The notes beneath the pieces were generated by a model. The model was given only the letters and a program-made list of their open reading frames with translations, was not told the origin of the DNA and made no database searches. From positions 124,001 to 188,000 of the forward strand of contig JACKNU010000002.1 in NCBI GenBank assembly GCA_024234675.1: a stretch of DNA of 64,000 nt, written 5' to 3'. Each line of letters starts with the position of its first letter. Position 1 is the stretch's first letter. The translations under genes and the position numbers were made by a program. Below, piece after piece: positions 1 to 8,376 of the stretch. Source of the stretch: Pseudomonadales bacterium. GTDB taxonomy: Bacteria > Pseudomonadota > Gammaproteobacteria > Pseudomonadales > Halieaceae.

Positions 1-482
1 CGGACAGACCCCAGTCAGATGACATCACCCTGATGCTGCTGGATCTCAAGGCCGCAGCCAGTGCCACCAGCCATGCGCTGATCGAACTGGACCGGGAATT
101 TCTCCTGTCCCCGGGGATTACCGGCGCGGTTCACCGCTGGCTGGAGCAGGCCTTGGCCCGGCTGGCGCCGGCTCCGCGGCAGGATCTGCTGCTGGTGGTG
201 GAGGAGGTGGTGTCGAATATTGCCAGGTATGCCGGTTTGCCGCCGCAGGCAGCCGTAGGCCTCAAGCTGACCGCGGACCCGCGGCAGGTTGCGGTGGAGG
301 TGCGGGACGCGGGAACTGCCTTCGACCCACTACGGGAGGCCAGGCGCGCCAGTCTGGGAGAGTCGATCGAGGACGCCAGCGTGGGCGGACTGGGTGTGCA
401 CCTGATCACCTCGCTCACCGACAGGCAAAGCTATCACCGGGAAGACGGCTGCAATATACTCAGGATCGTTAAATTTCTGTAA
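1..482 (+). CDS. SpoIIE-type phosphatase fused to HATPase (anti-sigma-like) domain, 3' end only
   Basis: The reading frame is open from base 3 with no start in the window, so the gene begins upstream. The first residues (SDDITLMLLD) match the end of a PP2C/SpoIIE phosphatase domain, where the DD binds metal. The rest, from about base 60, is an RsbW-like HATPase_c_2 domain with an N-box-like segment (VVEEVVSNIARYAG) and a glycine-rich ATP lid (ASVGGLGVHLI). A Met at base 33 could be mistaken for a start of a stand-alone 149-residue protein, but it lies inside the phosphatase motif. Such fusions act in partner switching: the kinase domain phosphorylates a STAS protein and the phosphatase domain reverses it. 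The STAS gene follows 64 bases downstream, which supports this. The controlled target (sigma factor, cyclase or other) cannot be seen here. Confidence 0.85.
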   Translation, partial: DRPQSDDITLMLLDLKAAASATSHALIELDREFLLSPGITGAVHRWLEQALARLAPAPRQDLLLVVEEVVSNIARYAGLPPQAAVGLKLTADPRQVAVEVRDAGTAFDPLREARRASLGESIEDASVGGLGVHLITSLTDRQSYHREDGCNILRIVKFL

Positions 483-546
483 CCGGATCGCCGGCGGGGG
501 CTCCCGGGGGCGTCCGCCAACTGTCAGTCAGGAGACCAGCCACGAT

Positions 547-921
547 ATGGAACTGCACACCGACGTTACCCTCGATGCAGACCACGCCCTGGCCCGGGTG
601 GCGCTGGTGGGCGCCCTCAACACCGAGACGGCCCCGGGCTTCGAGCACAGCCTGCAGCAGGTGGTGGCCGCGGGCCACAAACTGATCGTGCTGGACATGA
701 AGGACCTCGACTACATCAGCTCCGCCGGCCTGCGGGTCATTTTCAAGGCCGCCAAACAGGCCAGGTCATCCGGCCAGCGCATGGCCGCCGCCAATCGCAA
801 GCCGCATATCGACAAGGTGTTCGAGATTCTCAAGGCGCTGCCGGACATGGCGGTCTTCGCCAACGACCGGGAGCTGGACGACTACCTAGATACCATGCAG
901 CAGCGGGCGCGCGGGGACTAG
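547..921 (+). CDS. STAS-domain anti-sigma factor antagonist
   Basis: A 124-residue single-domain STAS protein of the SpoIIAA/RsbV type. The conserved phosphoacceptor loop is DYISSAGLRV, with candidate serines at residues 58 and 59. It is the expected partner of the phosphatase/HATPase fusion just upstream: phosphorylated it should be inactive, and dephosphorylated it should bind the HATPase domain or another partner. The pair probably forms one transcript. Its stop codon overlaps, tail to tail, the stop of the amidotransferase gene on the other strand. In Pseudomonas a comparable pair (HsbR/HsbA) links to motility and biofilm control; applying that here is inference. Confidence 0.88.
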   Translation: MELHTDVTLDADHALARVALVGALNTETAPGFEHSLQQVVAAGHKLIVLDMKDLDYISSAGLRVIFKAAKQARSSGQRMAAANRKPHIDKVFEILKALPDMAVFANDRELDDYLDTMQQRARGD

Positions 922-1634
922 TTACCGCCCTGGTTTGCGCGCAGGAAGTTCAGTATCCAGCGCGCGACCCGCTCTCCCTGGGGGGGCACTGCCAGGGATG
1001 CCATGCCCTCTCTATAGACCTGTTCGCCTATCATCTCGCGCCTGAACTCCATGATCTCCCGTGAGTAGGCCGGCACGAACTCCGGGTGCCCCTGAAATGT
1101 AAGTATGTGCTCACCAATCTGGCAAACCGCATTCTCGCAGAACTCACTGCTGGCGAGCACCCTGGCTCCCGCGGCATTGGTCACCACCTGGTCCTGGTGG
1201 CTCACCAGGATATCCAGGTCCGCGCCCGCATCGTCATACCAGGCGGGGACGGTGTTGAAACGGTGGGTGTGCAAGCCCACGCCCCAGCCCTTGGGGGATT
1301 TCTCGGTCCTGCCACCCAGCGCCTGGGCGACCAGCTGGTGGCCGAAGCAGATACCCACCAGTTTCTTGCGGCGCCGGTCCAGCTCGCGCACGAATTCGAT
1401 CAGGGTGGCGATCCACGGCTTGTCGTCGTACACGCTGGATTTGCTGCCAGTGATCAGGTAGGCATCCACCTCGTCGATATCCGCCGGATACTCCCCCTGC
1501 TCGACGTCGTAGACAACAAACTCGAGGGTTGGGTCCACGCGCCCCAGCAACGCCATGAACATATCGGGATACTCCCCGAACTCAGGCACCCACTCGGGCC
1601 TGACCTGGTCGGTTTTCAGGATACCCAGCTTCAT
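918..1634 (-). CDS. class I glutamine amidotransferase (GMP-synthase-like)
   Basis: A 238-residue stand-alone class I glutamine amidotransferase. The nucleophile elbow GICFGHQ places the catalytic Cys at residue 96, and QGHPEF supplies His183 and Glu185, so the Cys-His-Glu triad is complete. No synthetase domain is attached, so the acceptor is unknown. Families of this kind include gamma-glutamyl hydrolases acting on polyamine intermediates (PuuD-like) and GuaA-like orphans. The ATG at 1634 begins MKLGILKTD, the usual N-terminal strand of the fold. The gene is monocistronic and convergent with the STAS gene. Confidence 0.85.
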   Translation of the reverse strand: MKLGILKTDQVRPEWVPEFGEYPDMFMALLGRVDPTLEFVVYDVEQGEYPADIDEVDAYLITGSKSSVYDDKPWIATLIEFVRELDRRRKKLVGICFGHQLVAQALGGRTEKSPKGWGVGLHTHRFNTVPAWYDDAGADLDILVSHQDQVVTNAAGARVLASSEFCENAVCQIGEHILTFQGHPEFVPAYSREIMEFRREMIGEQVYREGMASLAVPPQGERVARWILNFLRANQGGN

Positions 1635-1778
1635 CGTCGCTCCACTGAATCAGGATAAACCGGCATCATAGGCAGGGGACCGCGAGCTGTCCATAACACC
1701 AAAGGGCTGCGCTGCGCGGCCGCGCATCTGTCACACAAACTACACATAACCGTCATCAGGCTGCCACACGGCGAGCGC

Positions 1779-2321
1779 ATGCTGGCATGCATGGAGCTAC
1801 TGAACCGCTTGCAACGGTACGACCGCCGGCTGTTCGCCCGGGTTTTCCGACAGGGGGAGCGCCGCATGGTCATTCCCCTGGCAAGGGCCCTGTCCCGGTC
1901 CGGAGACGGCTACCTGCACCTGTTGCTGCCCCTGCTCGCCTGGCAGCTGGCGTTGCCCGGACTCAATGCATTCATCACCCTGTTGGCTGTCAGCCTGGGC
2001 CTGGAGCGGGCCCTCTACTGGTCTATCAAGAACTCGCTGAAGCGGCCCCGCCCACAGCAGGCCGTACCCGGGCTGCGCAGCCTCATCACGGCCTCCGACC
2101 AGTTCAGCTTTCCCTCCGGCCACAGCTCCGGCGCCTTCCTGCTCGCCACCGCGCTGGTACTGGTCTATGGCGGGCCGGTGCTGGCCATGTACTTGTGGGC
2201 CGCCGGCGTGGGCTTGTCCAGGGTCCTGCTGGGCGTGCACTTTCCCGGCGACATCCTGGCGGGGGCGCTGATGGGCAGCGGCATCGCCCTGTTCACCGCA
2301 GCGCAACTGGGAATAGCCTGA
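1779..2321 (+). CDS. PAP2-family membrane phosphatase
   Basis: A 180-residue integral membrane protein with the three PAP2 signature motifs in order: a KxxxxxxRP-type segment (KNSLKRPRP), the PSGH motif (SFPSGHSSGA) and SRxxxxxHxxxD (SRVLLGVHFPGD). Such enzymes hydrolyse phosphatidic acid, phosphatidylglycerol phosphate or undecaprenyl diphosphate. The substrate cannot be told from sequence alone. A second in-frame ATG at 1791 is an equally good start. The stop lies one base before the start of the next gene, a MurG-like glycosyltransferase, so the two are likely cotranslated and may share a lipid-linked pathway. Confidence 0.88.
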   Translation: MLACMELLNRLQRYDRRLFARVFRQGERRMVIPLARALSRSGDGYLHLLLPLLAWQLALPGLNAFITLLAVSLGLERALYWSIKNSLKRPRPQQAVPGLRSLITASDQFSFPSGHSSGAFLLATALVLVYGGPVLAMYLWAAGVGLSRVLLGVHFPGDILAGALMGSGIALFTAAQLGIA

Positions 2322-2322
2322 C

Positions 2323-3420
2323 ATGAAGATACTTTACGGGGTTCAGGGTACCGGCCAGGGCCATATCAGCCGCGCCCGGGCAATGGTGCAGGCACTGGGT
2401 CGCCATGACGTCGAGGTCACCTGGCTGTTCTCCGGCCGGCGCCGGCAGGACCTGTTCGATATGGATTGTTTTGGCGACTTCGAGCACCGCCGCGGCCTGA
2501 CCTTTGTCACCCGCAACGGCCGAATACGCCCCTTTGCCAGCCTGGCAACCAACAACCTGGTCGAATTCGCGCGCGACGTGCGCAGCCTGCAACTGCAGGC
2601 CTTCGATCTGGTGGTCTCCGACTTCGAACCGGTCACCGCCTGGGCCGGGCGCCGCGCAGGTCTTCGCACCATCGGCATAGGCCACCAGTATGCCTTTGGC
2701 CCGCGCACGCCCCGCGCCGGTCAGAGCTGGTGGGCGGAGCGACTGCTGGCGCATTTCGCGCCGGTCATGCAACCGCTGGGCCTGCACTGGCATCGCTATG
2801 GCAGTAACGTGCTGCCCCCCATTCTCGATCTGCCGGCGCTGCCCCTGAGCCTCGGGCAACAGGTGCTGGTGTACCTGCCCTTCGAGGACCAGGACAAGGT
2901 AAGTGAGTTACTGCAGCGCCTGCCGCAGCAGTCCTTTGTGCAATATGCACCGGGCCTGCAGGATGGCCAACTGGCCAATGTCACTCGCTGCCAGCCCGGC
3001 ACGGAGCGCTTCAAGGCGCACCTGGCAAGCTGTCGCGGCGTGATTTGCAACAGCGGTTTCGAGCTGATCAGCGAATGCCTGCACTGGGGCAAGCCGGTGT
3101 TGACCAGGCCATTGCGAGGCCAGATGGAGCAGGAATCCAACGCCAGGGCACTGGCCGACCTGGGGTATGCCCGGGTCGCAGCGGAGTTGACGCCGCGCGT
3201 CCTGGCGCAGTGGCTGCAGCAGACCGGGCCGGCGCCGCGGCTGGCGTTTCCGGACGTCGCCGGTGCCCTGGCCAGCTGGCTGGCCGCGGGCGCCGCTACC
3301 GAGCCCGCGGCACTGGTGCGTGACCTGTGGTTACAGACCCGCGCTGCGCCGGCCCAACAGGTCGCACCGCCTGCCACCCGGCGATACCATGGCCGCTGGC
3401 GGGGATCGGCTGCCGCCTGA
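2323..3420 (+). CDS. MJ1255/VC2487-type glycosyltransferase (MurG-like fold)
   Basis: A 365-residue protein beginning MKILYGVQGTGQGH, the glycine-rich N-terminal loop typical of the MJ1255/VC2487 family (GT-B, MurG-like). The C-terminal nucleotide-sugar half contains CNSGFELISECLHWGKPVL, the counterpart of the MurG donor-binding loop. No membrane segment is visible, so a cytosolic or peripheral enzyme is expected. It follows the PAP2 phosphatase with a one-base gap. Donor and acceptor are unknown; a glycolipid made with or consumed by the upstream phosphatase is a reasonable inference. The C-terminus is rich in Pro, Ala and Arg and probably disordered. Confidence 0.85.
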   Translation: MKILYGVQGTGQGHISRARAMVQALGRHDVEVTWLFSGRRRQDLFDMDCFGDFEHRRGLTFVTRNGRIRPFASLATNNLVEFARDVRSLQLQAFDLVVSDFEPVTAWAGRRAGLRTIGIGHQYAFGPRTPRAGQSWWAERLLAHFAPVMQPLGLHWHRYGSNVLPPILDLPALPLSLGQQVLVYLPFEDQDKVSELLQRLPQQSFVQYAPGLQDGQLANVTRCQPGTERFKAHLASCRGVICNSGFELISECLHWGKPVLTRPLRGQMEQESNARALADLGYARVAAELTPRVLAQWLQQTGPAPRLAFPDVAGALASWLAAGAATEPAALVRDLWLQTRAAPAQQVAPPATRRYHGRWRGSAAA

Positions 3421-3430
3421 TTGCGCTGGC

Positions 3431-3459
3431 TTGGGCAGGACGGGCATTTACGGTAGAGT
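3431..3459 (+). promoter_or_regulatory. sigma-70-like promoter for the multihaem cytochrome gene
   Basis: TTGGGC (3431-3436) and TAGAGT (3454-3459) are separated by 17 bases, a fair match to the sigma-70 -35/-10 pattern. They lie about 30 bases before the cytochrome start and just after the glycosyltransferase stop. Predicted by eye only. Confidence 0.45.
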
Positions 3460-3490
3460 GTGGCCCCTTCCGGATTGCCCAAGAGCTGCC

Positions 3491-5749
3491 ATGTTTACCC
3501 GCCTTGTCATCACCGCGATGCTGCTGCTGAGCGCCGCCAGCCACGCCTATACCGGCAGCGACAGCTGCAAGAGTTGCCACGCCACGGAGTACGACAACTG
3601 GCGGGGCTCCCACCACGACCTGGCCATGCAGTTGCCCACCCCCGAGACCGTGCTGGGCGATTTCAACGACGCCACCTTCACCTACAACGGCGTCACCACG
3701 CGTTTTTATCGCGACGGCGAGCAGTACAAGGTGCGCACGGACGGCGAGGACGGCAAACTGACGGATTTCACCGTCAAGTACGTGTTCGGGGTCTATCCCC
3801 TGCAGCAGTATTTGCTGCCCCTGTCCCGCGGCCGCTTGCAGGCGCTGAGCATCGCCTGGGATGCACGACCGGCGGACGAGGGCGGGCAGCGCTGGTACCA
3901 CCTGTATCCCGATGAAGCCGTTGATTACCGGGATCCGCTGCACTGGACCGGCCACTACCAGAACTGGAACAGCCGCTGCGCGGAATGCCACAGCACCGAC
4001 CTGGAGAAGAATTACAATCCCGAGACCCGTGCTTTCGACACCACCTACGAGGAAATCGATGTCGGTTGCGAGGCCTGTCACGGCCCGGGCGAGACGCACC
4101 TGCAACTGGCCAGGCAGAAGCAGCTCAAAGACGCGCCCAACGGGGGCTTCCCCACCGCGCTGGCCCAGCGGGGCGAGTGGGCTTTTGCAGCCGACGCACC
4201 CATCGCCCGGCGCAGCCAGCCCCTGGATTCCCGCGCCCAGGTGGATAGCTGCGGCCGCTGCCACTCGCGTCGCGGCACCCTGGGCGAGTACCACTACGGC
4301 GCCGACCTGCTGGCCACCCACCGCCTGGCACTGCCCCAGACGCCCCTGTACTACCCGGATGGCCAGATCCTGGACGAGGTCTATGTCTACGGCTCTTTCC
4401 TGCAGAGCAAGATGCACCAGGCCGGCGTGGTCTGCAGCAACTGCCACGAGCCCCACAGCCTGGCCCTGCGGGCGCCGGGTAACGGCGTCTGCGCCCAGTG
4501 CCACCGGCCGCAGGAATACGATACCCAGGCCCATCACCATCATCCCGCGGACTCGGGCGGCGCCCTGTGCGCCAACTGCCACATGCCGGAAACCACCTAC
4601 ATGGGCGTGGATCCGCGCCGCGACCACAGCATGCGGATTCCCCGCCCCGACCTGAGCGTCGCCATGGGGACGCCCAATGCCTGCAACCAGTGCCACAGTG
4701 ATCGCGACCCCCAGTGGGCGGTAACCGCCCTGCGAGGCTGGGGCGTGCACTTCCGCGATACCGGCAGCCATATCGCCCGGGCGTTCCAGCGCTTTGACCA
4801 GGGAGACCGCAGCGTCGTGCCGGCGCTGGCGCAACTGGCCAACGATCCGGACGCCGCGCCCATCTGGCGCGCCACTGCCCTGGAAGCAGTGGCCCAGGGC
4901 GGCGGCCGCGAGGCCATCCAGGCAGTGACCAGCGTGCTCTACGACGACGACCCCATATTGCGCGCCAGCGCGGTGCGCTCCCTGGATTTCCTGCCCCTGA
5001 ACCAGCGCTACCAATTGCTGCAGGCCCTGCTGGACGACGAGGTCGCGGCAGTGCGCATGGAAGTGGCCATCTCCCTGGCGGGGGTGCCGCTGGACCAGGT
5101 CAGCCCGCAACAGGCGCAACAACTGCGCGAACTGTTCGACTGGTATCTGGCGCTGCAGCGTCTGCACGCCGATATGCCGGAAACCCAGCTGCAATTGGGG
5201 ATTTTTTACCTGGGCCGCGGCGAACTGCAGCAGGCGGAGGCCAGTTATAGAGAAGCCCTGTCACTCAACCCGCAACTGGTGCCGGCCTCCCTCAACCTGG
5301 CGGATGTGCTGCGCGCCCAGGGTCGCGACAAGGAGGCCCGCGAGGTCTTGCTGAAGGTGCTGGGCTTCGCCCCGGACAGCGGCGACACCCTGCATGCCCT
5401 GGGCCTGCTGGAAACCCGCGCCGGCAACCCGGAGCAGGCGCTGGACTACTTCCAGCAGGCAGCCGCCCTGGAAACCATGGGCAGCCGGCACCGCTTTGTC
5501 TACGCCATCGCCCTGCACGATACGGGCAAACCACGGCAAGCGGTTGTGCAGCTGCAGGCCCTGCTGCGCCAGCTACCCCGGGACCAGGAAGTCCTGCTGG
5601 CGCTGGCCAACTACAGCGCCGAGCTGGGCGAGCGCGACAAAGCTCGGGCCTATGCCCGGACCCTGACCCAGATAGCGCCGCGCAACCAGGGCTACCAGCA
5701 ACTGCTGCAGTCGCTGTCAGACTCCGGCGCGCAGCGACCCGGGCCCTGA
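3491..5749 (+). CDS. octahaem c-type cytochrome with HEAT and TPR repeats
   Basis: The ATG at 3491 opens a Sec signal peptide (cleavage likely near residue 19, SHA), so the mature 752-residue preprotein is exported; the frame is open further upstream but those residues lack a leader. Eight CxxCH haem sites start near residues 26, 163, 193, 254, 315, 334, 360 and 398 (CKSCH, CAECH, CEACH, CGRCH, CSNCH, CAQCH, CANCH, CNQCH). Residues about 420-550 look like HEAT repeats (LEAVAQGGG, ASAVRSLDFLPL) and about 560-740 like TPRs (NLADVLRAQGRDKEAREVL, HALGLLETRAGNPEQALDY). This resembles the cytochrome c554-like 'multihaem plus TPR' proteins. A periplasmic electron-transfer or redox-enzyme role docked to partners by the repeats is likely; the substrate is unknown. 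The gene has its own promoter and converges on yceI. Confidence 0.88.
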   Translation: MFTRLVITAMLLLSAASHAYTGSDSCKSCHATEYDNWRGSHHDLAMQLPTPETVLGDFNDATFTYNGVTTRFYRDGEQYKVRTDGEDGKLTDFTVKYVFGVYPLQQYLLPLSRGRLQALSIAWDARPADEGGQRWYHLYPDEAVDYRDPLHWTGHYQNWNSRCAECHSTDLEKNYNPETRAFDTTYEEIDVGCEACHGPGETHLQLARQKQLKDAPNGGFPTALAQRGEWAFAADAPIARRSQPLDSRAQVDSCGRCHSRRGTLGEYHYGADLLATHRLALPQTPLYYPDGQILDEVYVYGSFLQSKMHQAGVVCSNCHEPHSLALRAPGNGVCAQCHRPQEYDTQAHHHHPADSGGALCANCHMPETTYMGVDPRRDHSMRIPRPDLSVAMGTPNACNQCHSDRDPQWAVTALRGWGVHFRDTGSHIARAFQRFDQGDRSVVPALAQLANDPDAAPIWRATALEAVAQGGGREAIQAVTSVLYDDDPILRASAVRSLDFLPLNQRYQLLQALLDDEVAAVRMEVAISLAGVPLDQVSPQQAQQLRELFDWYLALQRLHADMPETQLQLGIFYLGRGELQQAEASYREALSLNPQLVPASLNLADVLRAQGRDKEAREVLLKVLGFAPDSGDTLHALGLLETRAGNPEQALDYFQQAAALETMGSRHRFVYAIALHDTGKPRQAVVQLQALLRQLPRDQEVLLALANYSAELGERDKARAYARTLTQIAPRNQGYQQLLQSLSDSGAQRPGP

Positions 5750-5750
5750 T

Positions 5751-5771
5751 GTACTTTACGGAATAAAGTAC
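5751..5771. terminator. hairpin between convergent genes
   Basis: A perfect 8-base inverted repeat GTACTTTA / TAAAGTAC with a 5-base loop fills the 23-base gap between the cytochrome stop (5749) and the yceI stop (5773). There is no long T-run on either strand, so intrinsic termination is uncertain, but the placement suits a bidirectional 3'-end structure. Confidence 0.45.
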
Positions 5772-5772
5772 G

Positions 5773-6381
5773 CTAGCGAGCGCTGTCGAACACCAGGTTC
5801 ACGGTCACCGGCACGGCGGTGCTGATGGAACTCAGGCCGGCGATCTCCTGGAGGGCGACGATACCCGCTGCCAGGTTGAAGTCGGACGCGTTGACCAGCA
5901 CGGGCTGCGGGGTAAATACATGCAGCTTGCCGCCGGCCTGGCCGACTGCCCGCACGGTGATAAGCAGGGACTTCTCCATGCCGTGCAGCGCCAGCTTCAC
6001 CGGCAACTCGGTGGTCACCGCGCCACCGGCGGTGACGGCATCGAGTATGTCGGGGGAGACCGATGCGGTCACCGTGGCGGTGGGAAACTTGACCACTTCG
6101 AACAGGACTTCCCGCATGCGCTGGTCGCGGATCTCGATACCGGTCTCGACGCTGCCCAGGTCTATGCTCAGCTCGATCGCACCGGAGGCGCTGATACTCC
6201 CCTGCAGGGAACCGAAGCTGTGGGTTTCCGCCACGCTGGCATTCTTGATCGAGACGAAATTCACTCCCGAGTCGGCTTCGTCCAGCGTCCACTGGGCCCA
6301 GCTGGAGCCGGCAACCAGCATCGCTGCCAGGGCCAGCGGCAGGCGCCAGGCCTTTGACTTGCACTGAGGGCTTTTTACCAT
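5773..6381 (-). CDS. YceI-family periplasmic protein
   Basis: A 202-residue protein starting at the ATG at 6381, preceded by AGGAGA with good spacing. The frame stays open upstream into parE, but that part is a shadow. A signal peptide (LALAAMLVAGSSWAQ) is followed by a YceI lipocalin-like domain: WTLDEADSGVNFVSIKN at the start, then the MREVLFEVVKFPTATVT and LALHGMEKSLLI segments typical of the family. YceI proteins bind isoprenoid-like lipids in the periplasm; the ligand here is unknown. It lies 37 bases after parE on the same strand and could be read through from it. Confidence 0.85.
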   Translation of the reverse strand: MVKSPQCKSKAWRLPLALAAMLVAGSSWAQWTLDEADSGVNFVSIKNASVAETHSFGSLQGSISASGAIELSIDLGSVETGIEIRDQRMREVLFEVVKFPTATVTASVSPDILDAVTAGGAVTTELPVKLALHGMEKSLLITVRAVGQAGGKLHVFTPQPVLVNASDFNLAAGIVALQEIAGLSSISTAVPVTVNLVFDSAR

Positions 6382-6418
6382 TTGACTTCTCCTTGCCGGC
6401 ACCGCCGGCGACTGCGGA

Positions 6419-8308
6419 TCATGCCACGATTTCGGCGAGATCACCTTTTTCCTCCAGCCAGGACTTGCGGTCCCCGGCCCGTTTCTTCGCCAGCAGCATG
6501 TCCAGCATCTGGTTGGTGCCGTCACCGGCATCCAGCACCAGGCGCACCAGGCGGCGGGTATCGGGCGCCATGGTGGTTTCACGCAACTGCAGCGGATTCA
6601 TCTCACCCAGGCCCTTGAAGCGTTGCACGTTCACCTTGCCCCGCTTTTTCTCCGCCTCGATGCGATCCAGTACACCCTGCTTTTCCGCCTCGTCCAGAGC
6701 ATAGTACACGTCCTTGCCCACATCGATGCGATACAGCGGCGGCATGGCCACGAACACATGACCGGCGGCCACCAGCGGCCGGAAATGGCGCACGAACAGG
6801 GCGCAGATCAGGGTGGCGATGTGCAGGCCATCGGAGTCGGCGTCCGCCAGGATACAGATCTTGTGGTAGCGCAGCCCCGCCAGGTCGTCACTGGCCGGAT
6901 CCACGCCAATGGCCACCGAGATGTTGTTCACCTCCTGGGAGGCGAGGATCTCCTGGGAGTCGACCTCCCAGGTATTGAGGATTTTGCCCCGCAGGGGGAG
7001 GATAGCCTGGAACTCGCGATCCCTGGCCTGCTTGGCCGAGCCGCCGGCGGAATCGCCCTCCACCAGGAACAGCTCCCCCCGGGTCGGGTCCTCGCCGGAG
7101 CAGTCCGCCAGTTTTCCGGGCAGGGCGGGACCGGAGGTCACCCGTTTGCGCACCACCTTCTTCGCTGAACGCAGCCTGCTCTGGGCGTTGCTGATGCACA
7201 GCTCCGCCAGCTTTTCCGCCTCTTCTGTATGCTGGTTCAACCACAGGCTGAAGGCGTCCTTGGACACGCCGGAAACGAATGCCGCCGCCTCCCGGGAGGA
7301 GAGCCGCTCCTTGGTCTGCCCGGAAAACTGCGGATCTTCGAGCTTCGACGACAACACGTAACAGCAGCGATCCCAGACGTCGTCCGGCGCCAGCTTCACC
7401 CCCCGGGGCAACAGGCTGCGCAACTCGCAGAACTCGCGCATCGCCTCCAGCAGGCCGGTGCGCAAGCCGTTGACGTGGGTGCCACCCTGGGCGGTGGGAA
7501 TCAGGTTTACATAGGATTCGGCAATCACCTCGCCGCCCTCGGGCAGCCACTGCACGGCCCATTCCACACCCTCGTTGCTGCCGCTGAAACGGCCCACAAA
7601 AGGTGACTCGGGAATAACCGGGTAGTCTATGGTGGCGTCGGCCAGGTAATCGGTCAGGCCGTCCTCGTAGTACCACTCGTCGGTCTCGCCTTTTTTCTCA
7701 TCGGTGAACTTCACCCGCAATCCCGGGCACAGTACCGCCTTGGCGCGCAGCACGTGACGCAGCCGCGACACCGAAAAGGTGACGGTATCGAAGTATTGCG
7801 GGTCCGGCTGAAAGGTGACCGAAGTGCCGGTATTGCGCTTGCCGCAGGTATCGATGACCTCCAGGTCGGTTTGCTTGTCGCCGCCGGCGAAGGTCATGCG
7901 ATAGACCTGGCCATCGCGGCGAATGACGATCTCCAGCGCGCTGGACAGGGCGTTCACCACCGACACCCCCACCCCGTGCAGGCCGCCGCTGAACTGGTAG
8001 TTCTTGTTGGAGAACTTGCCGCCGGCATGCAGGGTGCTGAGGATGACCTCCACCCCGGGTTTGCCCTGCCCCGGATGGATGTCCACCGGCATGCCGCGGC
8101 CGTTGTCGGCAACGGTCACCGAGCCGTTGCCGTGCAGGACCACGTCGATCTGGTTGGCGTGGCCGGCGAGGGCTTCATCGACACTGTTGTCGATCACCTC
8201 CTGGGCCAGGTGGTTGGGGCGGGTGGTATCGGTGTACATGCCCGGGCGCTTGCGCACGGGCTCAAGACCGGTCAGGACCTCGATATCTTCAGCGGTATAT
8301 TGGCTCAT
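6419..8308 (-). CDS. parE: DNA topoisomerase IV subunit B
   Basis: The 629-residue length fits ParE (about 630) rather than the longer proteobacterial GyrB. The GHKL ATPase domain shows DNSVDEALAG, DNGRGMPVD and GGLHGVGVSVVNALS. The Toprim domain shows EGDSAGGSAKQ, ILPLRGKILN and the metal-binding DADSDG. The C-terminus (FKGLGEMNPLQLRETTM) is typical. ParE with ParC decatenates daughter chromosomes. The neighbours cpdA, yqiB and a tolC-like gene match the parE region of enterics and pseudomonads, which supports parE over gyrB. Confidence 0.96.
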   Translation of the reverse strand: MSQYTAEDIEVLTGLEPVRKRPGMYTDTTRPNHLAQEVIDNSVDEALAGHANQIDVVLHGNGSVTVADNGRGMPVDIHPGQGKPGVEVILSTLHAGGKFSNKNYQFSGGLHGVGVSVVNALSSALEIVIRRDGQVYRMTFAGGDKQTDLEVIDTCGKRNTGTSVTFQPDPQYFDTVTFSVSRLRHVLRAKAVLCPGLRVKFTDEKKGETDEWYYEDGLTDYLADATIDYPVIPESPFVGRFSGSNEGVEWAVQWLPEGGEVIAESYVNLIPTAQGGTHVNGLRTGLLEAMREFCELRSLLPRGVKLAPDDVWDRCCYVLSSKLEDPQFSGQTKERLSSREAAAFVSGVSKDAFSLWLNQHTEEAEKLAELCISNAQSRLRSAKKVVRKRVTSGPALPGKLADCSGEDPTRGELFLVEGDSAGGSAKQARDREFQAILPLRGKILNTWEVDSQEILASQEVNNISVAIGVDPASDDLAGLRYHKICILADADSDGLHIATLICALFVRHFRPLVAAGHVFVAMPPLYRIDVGKDVYYALDEAEKQGVLDRIEAEKKRGKVNVQRFKGLGEMNPLQLRETTMAPDTRRLVRLVLDAGDGTNQMLDMLLAKKRAGDRKSWLEEKGDLAEIVA

Positions 8309-8376
8309 CGTGACGACTTGTCTGGTAAAAATAACGGTGAAAGAAAAAACGTGCCATTGTAACGGGCCGCGATGAA

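Noticed and set aside
33..482. Stand-alone 149-residue anti-sigma factor starting at base 33
   Set aside because: The frame is open upstream and residues before this Met complete a SpoIIE phosphatase motif (SDDITL).
3296..5194. Long open frame (632 codons) antisense to the octahaem cytochrome
   Set aside because: The plus strand carries signal peptide, eight haem motifs and repeats; the antisense product is low-complexity Gly/Ala/Val/Gln and is a product of high-GC third positions.
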